A stretch of 64,000 nt of DNA from Cyanoderma ruficeps (taxonomy: Eukaryota; Chordata; Aves; Passeriformes; Timaliidae): NCBI GenBank assembly GCA_008694505.1, contig VZDJ01000205.1:111718-175717 (forward strand), given 5' to 3'. Position 1 is the first letter of the stretch, and each line of letters opens with the position of its first letter. Position numbers and translations under genes: made by a program. The notes beneath the pieces are model-generated. The model saw nothing but the letters and a program-made list of their open reading frames with translations. It made no database searches and was not told where the DNA came from. This document shows positions 44,348 through 55,269 of the stretch, piece after piece.

Positions 44348-44360
44348 AAAAAGGGTGAGA
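44348..44360 (+). other. Polypurine tract of the ERVK-like provirus
   Basis: AAAAAGGGTGAGA directly before the TG of the 3' LTR, interrupted by one T. Confidence 0.75.
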
Positions 44361-44665
44361 TGTTGCCCTGAGGTTTTCTGTCTTTAGTCTTTCTGAAGAG
44401 CTTTCACATGCAGCCTTCTGTAAACAATTTTTATTCTTGGAATGTTTGCGTTCTTCTCCTCTGAGAGAAGAAATGATTGATGGTCATGTCCACCATCCAG
44501 GTTAAGAGGTGGCGACCTCTGTAGCCAATCTCTGGACCTCTGTACAAATGTATAAAGTAGTTAAATTGTAAATAAAGTAGAAGAGTTTGTCCCTTCACTG
44601 CGATGCTTCTGGCCTGCTCTCTTTCTGTCCCTAAAGTGGGACACACCCAGCCTCGGCTAGCGACA
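44361..44665 (+). repeat. 3' LTR of the ERVK-like provirus
   Basis: 305 bp. Carries AATAAAG (near 44570) and TATAAAG (near 44550). The right end CTAGCGACA is followed directly by the TSD CCTCTC. Confidence 0.92.
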
Positions 44666-44904
44666 CCTCTCATCTTATGTTAGTCCTACTTCCCCTTGTT
44701 AAATGATTGCAAATTCTATACTAAAAAAAAAATTATTACTAGTACAAAGGATAGTTTAAAACCTATACTACAAGGTAGTTTAAGGCTTATATTAATTACT
44801 TGCAAACAATTACGATTTTGTTGTTAAAACAAACTTAGCTAAAAGCCTACTGTTGTATAGTTGCCTTGTTAAACCCCACTTCCATGCCTTACTTAGCTGT
44901 TTTT

Positions 44905-45469
44905 TTAAAACTCTTCTTTATAATAATCCCATGGTCTCTGTCCACATTGCCCACAGACGCACATGCTATTTGATTGACATGAATCACGACCTGATTTCTC
45001 ACACCGAGGATTTGTCTGACTAATTTTCAGTCGTATAGTGTCTCTGATCTTCTCATGTAATGAATTCCATTTTTGATCTACTGAAATTTTGCTCAGTTTC
45101 ATGGAGTTCTCTGTAGGATGACAGATAAACTCATTGAGGTAGGAATTGGGATATAAGAAGCTTGCTGTTATGACTCCATTTGCTGTGATTGACTGTATTT
45201 TTTGTGTTACAGTTTTCCAACTTATCAAAGGAAAAGAAGGGGTTTGTTTTACTGGAGTGGTGAGAGAGGCCAGTATGGGTTTGGCATGTTATACATGGGT
45301 GCAGGAAATAACTCTGCCTGGTAAAGGGAGAAAAGAACAGTGGGATTACAGTGGATGAGAGGAGGGAGAATGGAGGGAGTGGGACACCAAAGCAGCTGTT
45401 GCGATAATGTGGATATATGGAGCAGTTGATGTATCTCTGGAATATTAATGATGGATTGAGTTGCACCAA
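44905..45469 (-). pseudogene. Possible 3' coding remnant of the old minus-strand element
   Basis: Two overlapping minus-strand frames (44905-45228, 107 codons; 45131-45469, 112 codons) lie just upstream, in sense, of the old family E LTR, where the last gene of a provirus would be. The first ends CVCGQCGQRPWDYYKEEF, with closely spaced cysteines. I do not recognise the family. Position is the only argument for retroviral origin, and chance open frames cannot be excluded. Confidence 0.3.
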
Positions 45470-46641
45470 TACATTATGGAATTTCCATGAGTGAGTGCTT
45501 TAGCTTTATAATTTAACTTTTATATTTGAAAAGCAAGGAGAGGGTAGAAGTGTGCTCATGTGAGTGAGGCAAGGGATGTATGGAGAGACAAAGAAAGAAA
45601 TGAGGCATCTTGAAGAGTGTATGTGTAAAGAAACTGTTGGGGCTGTGTCAGACCATTACAGCCATCAGTGATGGAGTGCTCTACTAGCTCTTCCAGTATC
45701 TAAAAGAAATCTCTCCTGGGAGCAGAAGAGTAGTGTGAATCCTCTCACAGATGTGCTTTTTGAGCCCTGCTTGTGAAATACTTACTCCAGAAGTGTCGCT
45801 GGTATGTCCAGCAGAACAATTCATCCCAGACCGCGTGGACACAAGCTCTGCTTCTGCACAATCCAGGTGAGCAGCTTCCCAGTGGTGGAAAGATGGCTTC
45901 AATCCTGAATTGCTACTAAAATCAAGCTTCTTGTTGCCTTCAGTGCAAGTAGGATTATGGCTTCAGTGCCACAGGGGTATGAGGTTAATGAAATGCTCTG
46001 CTTTTGGTGGTGCTTCCAGCCTGAGATGCCACAATGAAAGGAGCACGAGTTCCTTTTCAGCATCCATAGCAATTAAAAAGAATTCAAGGAACGGAAGCTC
46101 AATTTGGTTCTTTAATTTCATTTAAAGTGTTTATTTAAAGCGATTTTAGTAATGAAAGTTATTGGACTGTAAAAGAGACCAACTGCTTTAGCTGACTTCT
46201 CAGGAGTAATTACACACCACATGCTGTTCTTTCATAAAACAGGATCTGTTCTCTGAGAGCAAGGTGGGAAACAACCAGGTGCAATGAAAGTTTAATTGCT
46301 GAACATGCAGAAAGTCTGCAATGAGCTTTTCAATTTTTACAAGCAATTGACTGACCTAAATTAATGAAATTTTAACAAACAGCAATTTCACAGATTAAGA
46401 GAGAGATTTTCATTTCAGTGCTCTTTGTGTGGGAATCAAGGGATGTGAGGTTTTTTGTTTTGTTAAAGGCTAGAACATGTATTTTGGTAAACCAATGAAA
46501 GCCTGCTTTAGACATAAACGAACAGAAACTGGGTCATTTTCATGAAGGAAGATGTTCTGTTGGTCCATACATCCTGCTTGCTTTACTTGCACATTCTCAG
46601 TGCCACGAGGAGAACTTTTTCCTGTGCAGGTGTTACAGTTT
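45470..46641. other. No recognisable feature
   Basis: About 1.2 kb of AT-rich sequence with short frames only. Confidence 0.45.
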
Positions 46642-46646
46642 GGGCC

Positions 46647-47328
46647 TGTCCTAGGGTGACTATGATGCCTGTATCACCAATCGTCTGTTCTGTCTGTGCT
46701 GTGTGTGTTCTGTACCTTTAAGACTGATTCTGAGAAGAGCAGGGAAGAAGACGCACGCAGTTTGTTTTGGGGAAACATTTTTCACTCCTACTGACTTCTT
46801 CGTCGTCGTCCTTGTGTGTGTTTGTCGGATGTGCGGACAGCAGCGAGAGAGTTTTTTTTCCCTCTTCTCTTTCGTTTAGTTAGTCTAGCTAGCTGAGGCA
46901 AAAAGCTTCCTGGACTGTTTTTTTTTCCCTTTTCCCTTTTTTTCTTGGAACTGTTTAAATCTGCTCTGGACTGAAAACCCAGGGGAGCACCAGGAACTGC
47001 ACCTGTGGCCCACCCGGGCCTGGATCTGGGCATTTACCAGCGCCGAAAGGGACACGGACTGATCAGAGACTGAGAGAGCTGAGCTGACTCATGGCAAGGA
47101 TTTCTCTCAGTTTTGCCATCTCTTTTCGGACCAGCGAGAGGTTTTATTGTTTCATACTATTCATTCCTATGCTTGTGGGCAGCTTGTTTGTTAAATAAAT
47201 AGTTTTTTCCACTTTTCTCTGAGGAAGTTCTTTTCCCGGACCGACTGGGGGAGGGGCCATTTAGGTTTTTCTCTCTCGAGGAACCCCCATTCGGAGGTTT
47301 CCTCCCAAATTTGCCCTAAACCAGGACA
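46647..47328 (+). mobile_element. Solo LTR, family I (682 bp), TSD GGGCC
   Basis: Begins TGTCCTAGGGTGAC and ends TAAACCAGGACA, with GGGCC on both sides (46642-46646, 47329-47333). AATAAA near 47195. A second, internally deleted copy is at 63015-63218. Confidence 0.9.
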
Positions 47329-47849
47329 GGGCCTTTTCAAAAACTCCCAGAGTATGGGAATGCCATTGGCTGTAAGTTTAAGGAAAAATACCCTGATTTT
47401 CAGCTGATTTTGAAAGGAAGCCATATAACCTTAACTAATTTCCATGGAAAACAATTTTATGTTGGGGTAGAACTGAACCTGAGGGTTACATTTTGTTCCT
47501 GCTCTGAGGTATCATGAAATTGAAATGGAGGAAAGGTAACAGGATTGCATTGTTAAAAACCAGTAAGTCCATCTTCTGTGCAAAATAGAAAGATGTCACA
47601 TTTTCACAGGTGTTCTGCAGGGTGACTCCTGACTGTGCCTGTCCCCTCCCAGAGCTGCTGCAGGGGCAGGGGCTCTCAGAGGTCACTGCAGTGGCTTTCA
47701 GCTGCCTGTGCTGGTGGCGTCCATTTCTTGTGTCTCACATACAGTAAAACCAAGCTGGTGTCTTTGTCTTCCCAGAAATGCAACAGTCAGAAATGGGCTT
47801 GTTCTCATGAGAACTTTCTTGCCAATAATGAGACTTTTAGGAATGGCTG

Positions 47850-48383
47850 TGTAGTGGTTTGAAAACAAACCAAGTGAGAGGCTCCAAGTCAGAAACATAT
47901 AATTTAATAAGAAGAAAGAAAAAAAAGGTAGAATAAAAATAAATCAAATAATACAAAAGACCACTGACAGAGTCAGAATACAACCGGATCCGGGTGATAG
48001 AAGCAGTCCAGATGAGGTGGTCTTCCTGAAGCAGTGATCCCATAGAAAGGTCAGGTAGCTCTGGTCCTCTGGGAAATCCAGTGCCTAAGGGCTGCCCGAA
48101 TCCCAGATTATAACCAGGTGAGAATGCCTGGCTCCTCCCCCCTGGGCGGAGCATCTCACAATGGGATGGTGAGTGATGCAGAAGAGTCTTGATGTCCCAT
48201 TAGTGAGTGATTGCTCCCAGAGGCAGTTATCTATGAGTCATACAGCAAGGCACCTGATGGGCCATTAACAGAAGATAGTCCAGGGGGAGGGGTCTGGGAA
48301 ATACTGCCTCAGCAATTGGATTCAACAGTTTGTGAAGATGGTGATAGAATACTTTGGCATATTCTATACTACAACCCAGGACA
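47850..48383 (-). mobile_element. Solo LTR, family F (534 bp), TSD GGCTG
   Basis: The + strand reads TGTAGTGGTTTG to AACCCAGGACA, with GGCTG duplicated (47845-47849, 48384-48388). Same family as 54643-55264. Confidence 0.9.
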
Positions 48384-48388
48384 GGCTG

Positions 48389-51300
48389 TAAAGACAAGAA
48401 AACACAAATGTGCCCAGTAAGCAGAATTCCTGGATCTTTTAATCTGCCACTTCACTGCTCTACCCTGTCATTGTCTGTTAATACTTTGTTTTAACTTTAA
48501 ATGAAACTTTAGCATAGAGCTGCATACATAATTGCATTTTTTTTGGCTCTGTGCTTGATCTAAAATAGCACATAAAAACAAAATAGATATGCTCTGAAAC
48601 CAAAAGAAAACTTGTCAGCATGTCTCACTGACAAGAATATGTTTTTAACTCAAACCAAAAATAAAAATAAAAAACCTTTGAAGCAGCTTTATCTTCTTGA
48701 AATGAGTTAATTGCTAGAGAATCATGATTCATAAAACAAGAACACATCTGGGACGTAGCACTTTTTCCCAGTGGTTCCTGGATGAGCTGATGAAACTCGG
48801 ATTGTGGATTTGAACTCATTTCCCTTTTCAGCCTGGGGGAATTTAAATGCCTTTCTCCTGCATCCCTGGAAAGTATCTAGCTGCTGAGCTCTGGAGTCAG
48901 TGTGGGCTCAGCTGATTACTCAAGGAAACAAAGCAGTGTCAGGGGAGAGAGGGAAGACTGCCCCTCTGGCTTTCTGCAGCTCTGGGAGCCCTGGCACGAT
49001 CCTGGGCAGGGAGGGCTGGGGGTCAGAGCCCAGGGCAGGTGACTGTCAGTGTCCCAGGCTGTGGGGCAGGTGTGTCCCAGGCTGTGGGGCAGGTGTGTGA
49101 GTGTCCCAGGCTGTGGGACAGGTGCAGGTGACAGTGGGGCTGCTGACACCACTGCTCTCCTATCAGCCTGGCTGAACTCCTCTCTTTTGCCACCTGGAGC
49201 CACTTAGCAGATTCAAACCAAATCCTGGCTTGCCCAAAGCAGCTTTCCAGGCAGATGTTGTGGTAAGCAGATGTTTTTCCCTGCCTTTTCTCCATAATGG
49301 AGTGTGTTCTGCCACTGGGAAGATGTCTTGCCCAGCATATGAAGATCAGTGAATCTCAGAGTTGTTTCAATTGACTAAATGCAGTACGAACTCACTTGTG
49401 TGGGTTTCCCGGCTGACCTGGGCTGTACCTCCCTCTTGCTTCACGTCCTGCAGCTCTGGGGGCTCTCACAGCTCTTCTGAGACAAGAGTGCCAGCATCAG
49501 TGAGGGGGTTTGGAGGAAACCCCAGTAACAGGCATTGCACATGAAATTATCCTTTTAAATGCTGCCAGGCACGGGCTGTGAGCTGCCCTGGATCTTGCTG
49601 GACGCCTCACTATCAGTGCCACTAGCATTTGTTGGCATTAAATAATGTCCAAGAAGTTATTCCTTTTGCACTCTTGGCAGTTCCACAGAGCATTCTGTGG
49701 TGATGTGGACATGTAGGTTTAAGCTTGACCCCCTTACAGGGAACTGTGTTACCCACTGTGCATGGGTTGGTGCATTTTTATGCAGTGTGCAGATGTTCTC
49801 ACAGAGCTGTAACATCCAGGACACCTTAGCCTGGAGATGAATTAAACCATCTGTCAGGTGGTGGACTCCTCTGAAGGTCTCATGCAAAGCTGGAGCCTCA
49901 GGACAGCCCCCATCCAGCTCAGGTGTTGAGGGTGCCTAGTTCCGAGTCAAAGATGCCCATTTCTGTTTCCCTCTGTCAGAAGAATCCCAGGATTTTCAGT
50001 CTGTGCATAGCATAATCGGGTATTTTGTATTTTGAGCACTTCAAAGTTAATCCTGAGGAAAACCAGTGCTCACTGGGAAAAGTTTGGGTAGTTCACATTG
50101 GCTGGGATTTAAGAGGCAAGCTGAGGATGTTTTTATGTGAAGGTGGAAAAAGTTGTGAGCTGGAAGAGAAAACTGAGTATCTCAGGGTTTTTCAGGAATG
50201 TTCAGGTGAAAATTCAGCCTGTTATAGACACTAGAAAAAAACCAAGCAAACAGTGAAGACTTATTTTATTTGTATTTGTATTGCTTTTTTCTGAGTTCTC
50301 TTTTTTTTTTTCAGAAACACCATTATTTTAACTCTTATCTGGCATTTTCTATGTAGTTAGTTAATTCATTAATAAAGCCTAATTTATATACAGTGATAAT
50401 AGCTTGCAGGCTTTCATTCTCTTTCATTCTCGCTGAATGATAATGCTGGATGTTTTTATGTTGCTTTAGTTAAATCCTCGCTAATCAATATATCCTGCAA
50501 ATCACCTGACTAATTTTATCTGGGAGTCATTTGAGGGGGATAAACTACAAAGGCTGTGCTTTGAGATGAACCATCCAGTGAGTAATATTTCAAACAAACA
50601 AATGGATTAGAGCTTTTCACATACTTTGCTGCTTGTTTGTTTGAAGTGCGACTTCCTACTGCAGGTTTTTTCCAAGCCTTGTTTTGTTCTTGTTTCTGAA
50701 GATCTGCATGTGACATCATGACATCACCTGCTGGGTTTTGCTGCATGTTTAGAATTTTGTATTTTACGTGCACAGGTCAGGGACGTGCCTCTCCCAGGCC
50801 CTGTGTGCTGGCAGAGCAGCAGTGGACAGGGATTTTGCTCTTTGGGACCCTGCAGCTAATGGAAAAATATTTCAGCATCCTCGAGCCTTGCACAGATCCT
50901 GGCACTTTGTGGTTAGTGGCTGATACTGTCACTCTGTAGGCAAGTTAGAAATTGTCTTGTTGAGTTTGCCTGAGAGTGTTTTGCTCTTGTTCAATTTCCT
51001 AAAGCACTTAGTGGGGCAGGAATTCATGTAACTCTTCCCTTGAGCTCTCTGGAAATATTCAGGAGCTGTGAAACTCTCTGCATTCAATCAAGGTGATCAC
51101 TTTTTAACAAATTTCAGAGCTACTTCTGCTTGAACAGAAAGTGGTGGCAACTGTGTGAAAATCAGCCTAAGTGCTGATGCCCCCAAATTTCTCTTTGCTT
51201 TATATCAGCTGTGGGCTGAGAAGGCAGGAATTACTCTGTGGCTGTTCTTTTATTATGTGTGACAAAGAACTCAATTTATCGTTAAGTTGGTGTGGGAATT

Positions 51301-52124
51301 TCCTGAGGTTAGATGTAGGAAGTTGAGAGCAAAGCAATCTTGTACAACTCAATCAAGAATTCATTCAGACTCAGGAACTGTGATTTTGGTGTATGTTACT
51401 GCTTGGCAGAGGCAAGCCTTAGATTATGGAAAATATATCTTGAAACGTTCTGTGTTACAAGTGAAGTGCACAGAGAGTTTCTTGTCTTTGTCAGCATTCA
51501 GTTGCTCCCTGGAAATTTGAAAACCTGTGAAGAAATGCTTCTATATTCAGTGTCAAATGGTGTGGGGCATGAGCTGAACCTTCAGGCTGGGTGAGTAGCC
51601 CTGCCCTGCACTGGGTCCTGAGCTTTCACTTCACATCTGCCAGGGGGAAGGTGTCCTCATCTGCTGGACATGGCTGGGAGACTTGCTGGGCTGGTTATTG
51701 TGGGCTGGTGGAACAAGTCTTCAGCTCCCTGTGTGCAGGGCCTGCCTTGGTGTGCACCTTGTGATATATGCTAAAATAGATGGAAGTAACAATCTAACTG
51801 AAATTTAAATGAGGGAGAGATGAGTGTAACTTCCTTTGCATTTTAGGACTGCTTAAAGCAAACAAAACAACCTTGCAGGTTTTTGTTTGTTTTCTTTTTT
51901 AATATTTTGTTTTTAATAGGGTCAAAATTAAATTGTGTTATTGTTGGACCTGAACTGAAATTTGGTTTTATGCTTTTCAGACTGGTGATGGATGTAGAGA
52001 TATTAGCTTTTCATTCCAAGACAGAAAGGGACATCTTTTTGACTGGAATAAAAGTTCCAAGAACTTAATGCAAACACCTGATCTTCTGTGTTAACTTTCA
52101 AATGGTGGGGCAGGAGGACAAGTG
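48389..52124. other. No gene; one small minisatellite
   Basis: About 3.7 kb. The only structure I see is the tandem repeat at 49050-49126, listed separately. Open frames are short and without domains. Confidence 0.5.
49050..49126. repeat. Minisatellite, three units
   Basis: TGTCCCAGGCTGTGGG recurs at 49050, 49073 and 49102 with spacings of 23 and 29 bp and GCAGGTG-type linkers. Short and imperfect. Confidence 0.8.
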
Positions 52125-52130
52125 GTTTTT

Positions 52131-52625
52131 TGATACAGGTTAACACGTGGCCAGAGTCTTATAAACCACATGTTAATGTATCAATCTCTGAGGGTCCAGC
52201 CCTTGCAGATTGGCTTAAAAGAATTTCAGTGAGACTGCTCTTCAGAGGTGTTTTGTAAAGCAAAAGGTTTACTAAGTGAAAAATATCAAAATAACAAATG
52301 TTACAGAAAACAAATGAAAAGTGCACAGGTGTCTGAGAAATCTCTGACACCCTGCTAGAAACACTCCAAAAAGCCCTTTACTTTTTTGTGCTTCTTCCTA
52401 AATACTGAAAGTTTTAGGAGGGACAATTTGGCTTGCTGCCAATAAGATCACAAAGAGGCTTTGAGTTACACTCTGAGCCCAATTCATGCTCTTGTGCTGA
52501 CACTGAGCCAATTACTGTGAGAAAACCAGAACTTTCTAGTTAAACTTCCTAAAATATCTAAAGGTAAACTGAAACTCTTTCCCTATTTGGAAGCACCTGC
52601 TGGGGGTGTGGGGTGCATTACCACA
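52131..52625 (-). mobile_element. Solo LTR, family D (495 bp), TSD GTTTTT
   Basis: The + strand reads TGATACAGG to ATTACCACA, flanked by GTTTTT (52125-52130, 52626-52631). Same family as 27394-27899. Confidence 0.87.
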
Positions 52626-52631
52626 GTTTTT

Positions 52632-54637
52632 CACAATTTTCTTTGTTTTTGTCTTAAGCTTAGCTGAAGGTGGTTATGGTGCCTGGTGGAGCCCCCCTTG
52701 ATAAGCACCAGAGTTGAGTAAGGGTTGATGCCAGGAGTGACCAAGGCTCTCCTGGTTGTGAAACAGGCACAGAGCAAAGATGAGCTGAGACTTGAGAGAA
52801 CAGCAGAGGCAGTGCTAATTAGAGCCTGTTAGGCCATTCATGAGTGAAACCATTTCCCTCTTGACCGGATATTTGAGATTCTGAGCCTGAGGATGCTTTT
52901 TTGGGAAGGTTGGGCCATGCTGCTTCGTGGGGATGTCAATGGGGCAAGGACACTGGCACCTGGCAGGGCTGGGGCCCCAGGCTGCAGTGGGATGTGACAA
53001 GTTGCAGGAGTTAGACACAATTAGTTTAAGGGGAAAATCTATGATCTTCACAAAGATAATGTACTTAGCTGGTTAATAGGGGGCTTGCTGGTCTGCAGAT
53101 GCCAAGTCATTTACTAATTGCCTCGTTTGCATCATTGCATTAAATTTCAGATCTGATCTCTAGTCCTCTGCTATTCCACAGAGTGAAGGGAAATCATATG
53201 CTGCCTCCCATTGCTGGCATGCACTGACCTTTGGAACCTGGGCTCTGGCTGGGACACAGCCCTGGGAGCCCAGGAGAATTACATCCTCCAGCTTCTGGGC
53301 CAGCCCAACCTCCTGCCGTGGAGCAGCCCCCGTGTGTCCATATGCCCTGCAGAGAATCCAGGTCATGCTAGGCTGACCTTGGCTGGAAATGTATCTCATC
53401 GTCTCTGTATTGGCATCTTTAAAATGGGAAAGTTAAATTAATGATGAAAGAGATTTTGGGGGCCTGTGGGTGTGTTTGCAGTACAATGGACAGTGAAGCA
53501 AAAGCTGCAAAAAATTAAATGTTCATATCCTTTAAGTCAGACAAGGGTACTGTGATTCTGTTTTGATTCATGCCTGCTGGCAAGAATAAAGCAGGTTGTC
53601 AGTAAAGAAAGCCTTTATTCAAATCTATTTATTACAGCTAAAATATTCAGCCCACTGGTTGGGTGGTGTATTGGTGCTGGCACCTGGTGCAGGATTAGCA
53701 GTGCCTGAGAGATGCTGGGAGCCAAGGCACAGGGGCTGCAGTGGGGCTGCCCTGTGCTCCTGGAGCACTGTGCCCTTCTTCTGCCAGGGCTGCAGGGACA
53801 AGGGGCACAGCAGTGGCACTGCAGTAGCCCCAGTTATCCTGGAATTCCCTAAAATCACTCTGAGTAGATTTACTGGCAGAAGCAGATATTTTTGCAGTAG
53901 GATGGGCAATATTTAATTTTCTTAAATTGGTTTGTTCCTTGTCTAGACTGGAGTTCCACACTTTATTTTTATACCTCCTAATGCAGTTTCCATTTTGAGC
54001 ATTGCTGTCAGCATGACAAGCTTTTAATTCTTGAGAACTTTCTGGGAAAGTTTCCTTAAATTACATAGACCACTCTTCTCTTCTGCAACATCTGTTGCTT
54101 TTTAGAACCCTCATTGACTTTTGTCCAATAACCTCTTTCTAGCAGTTTATCTTTGTACCCTGTAACAGAAGTCAGAGTACACAGGCCAACACCTCCCTGT
54201 GCTCCAAAACACTGAAAGAAGGTTTCTATAGCAAGGTGGAGGCACCAGGAGAGCACACAGAGCTGCTGCCTTGGTTTGTGGTGAATAATTCTCCCTCTGC
54301 TTGGGCTGCTTGCGTGGTGCTGAGCTGAGCATCCCGCTAGTGCACACACAGAACTTCTCACCTTCTCTGGCTCACAGGCTCTGTGTCTTCCACAGAGATG
54401 TCAGTGTAAACATTCACTACGAGAGTGCATGGATGCAGGGATGTGACAGTTGAGTGGTTAATTATAAAGGAAAGAAAAACCCCTTTAAGCCATGCCAGTC
54501 TGTTCAAGTGATCCAGATTTGTCTGATAGCCTGTGTGATCACGCTTCAATTAACTCTGTCACAGTGCATTTTCTGTGGTTTGCAATCTCACCAATCTTCA
54601 ACTCATGTTCATTGGTTTTGACACTGAATTTTGTTGT
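52632..54637. other. No recognisable feature
   Basis: About 2 kb. Frames around 53596-53961 are open on both strands with no domain. Nothing I can support. Confidence 0.45.
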
Positions 54638-54642
54638 AAACC

Positions 54643-55264
54643 TGTAGTGGTTTGAAAGCAAAACCAGTGAGACACTCCAAGGCAGAAATACAATTTAATA
54701 GGAAGGGAAAAAAACTAAACTAAAATAAATGCAAAAATACAAAAGACCACTGACAGAGTAGGAATATAACCTGACACCCTGTTGGTCAGGGTGTTGGAAA
54801 CAGTCCAAAAGTAAGCCCTCCTGGAGTGGCAGATGTGGTCCTGTTGGAAGTAGAGATGGTCTTGTAGAGAAAAAGGGTCCAGAGATGGGTCCAGTCTTCC
54901 TTCAGGAGTCCCATGAGAACACTGGATGTCTAGTGACACTTGTGGCTCCTTTTTATCTAGGTGGAAATGGTTTGGCTTCTCTTCCCTGGGTAGAGCATTT
55001 CACAATGGGATGATGTAATGTGTCATGTCATGTCATTGGTGAGCTTTAATGGCCCATTAACAGAAGATAACCCCATGGAGGTAATGGGAGGGTGAACAGA
55101 GATAAGAAACAATCCCCCACCCAGTTTTAACAGCTGGTTTGTTATCAGAAAGGCAGTCACCCCCTCCCTCCTGGAGTTACAACAGATAAAGAAAAAAAAC
55201 CTTCCCCAATGGGTTTCAACAGATGAAATAGAATAAACATTTTTTGGTTACAAAACCCAAGACA
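54643..55264 (-). mobile_element. Solo LTR, family F, complete (622 bp), TSD AAACC
   Basis: The + strand reads TGTAGTGGTTTG to AACCCAAGACA, with AAACC on both sides (54638-54642, 55265-55269). In the sense direction it starts TGTCTTGGG and has ATTAAA near 54690. It is the best reference copy for the partial LTR at 20533. Confidence 0.92.
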
Positions 55265-55269
55265 AAACC

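Larger units (their letters stand above)
40503..44665 (+). mobile_element. ERVK-like provirus, deleted (4,163 bp), TSD CCTCTC
   Basis: LTRs at 40503-40804 and 44361-44665 start TGTTGCCCTGAGG and end CTAGCGACA. A perfect 6-bp duplication CCTCTC flanks the element (40497-40502, 44666-44671). In order inside: tandemly repeated primer-binding region, gag start, GC-rich gag middle, nucleocapsid with one zinc knuckle, reverse transcriptase and RNase H remnants, polypurine tract. Protease, integrase and env are not recognisable. The LTRs are very similar, so the insertion is fairly young. Related solo or partial LTRs are at 11755-11825 and about 58160-58460. Confidence 0.93.

Noticed and set aside
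44348..44360. PPT plus LTR as evidence for an active ERVK-like element
   Set aside because: The primer region and ends are good, but reverse transcriptase is deleted and frameshifted and integrase is absent, so it can move only with help from other copies.
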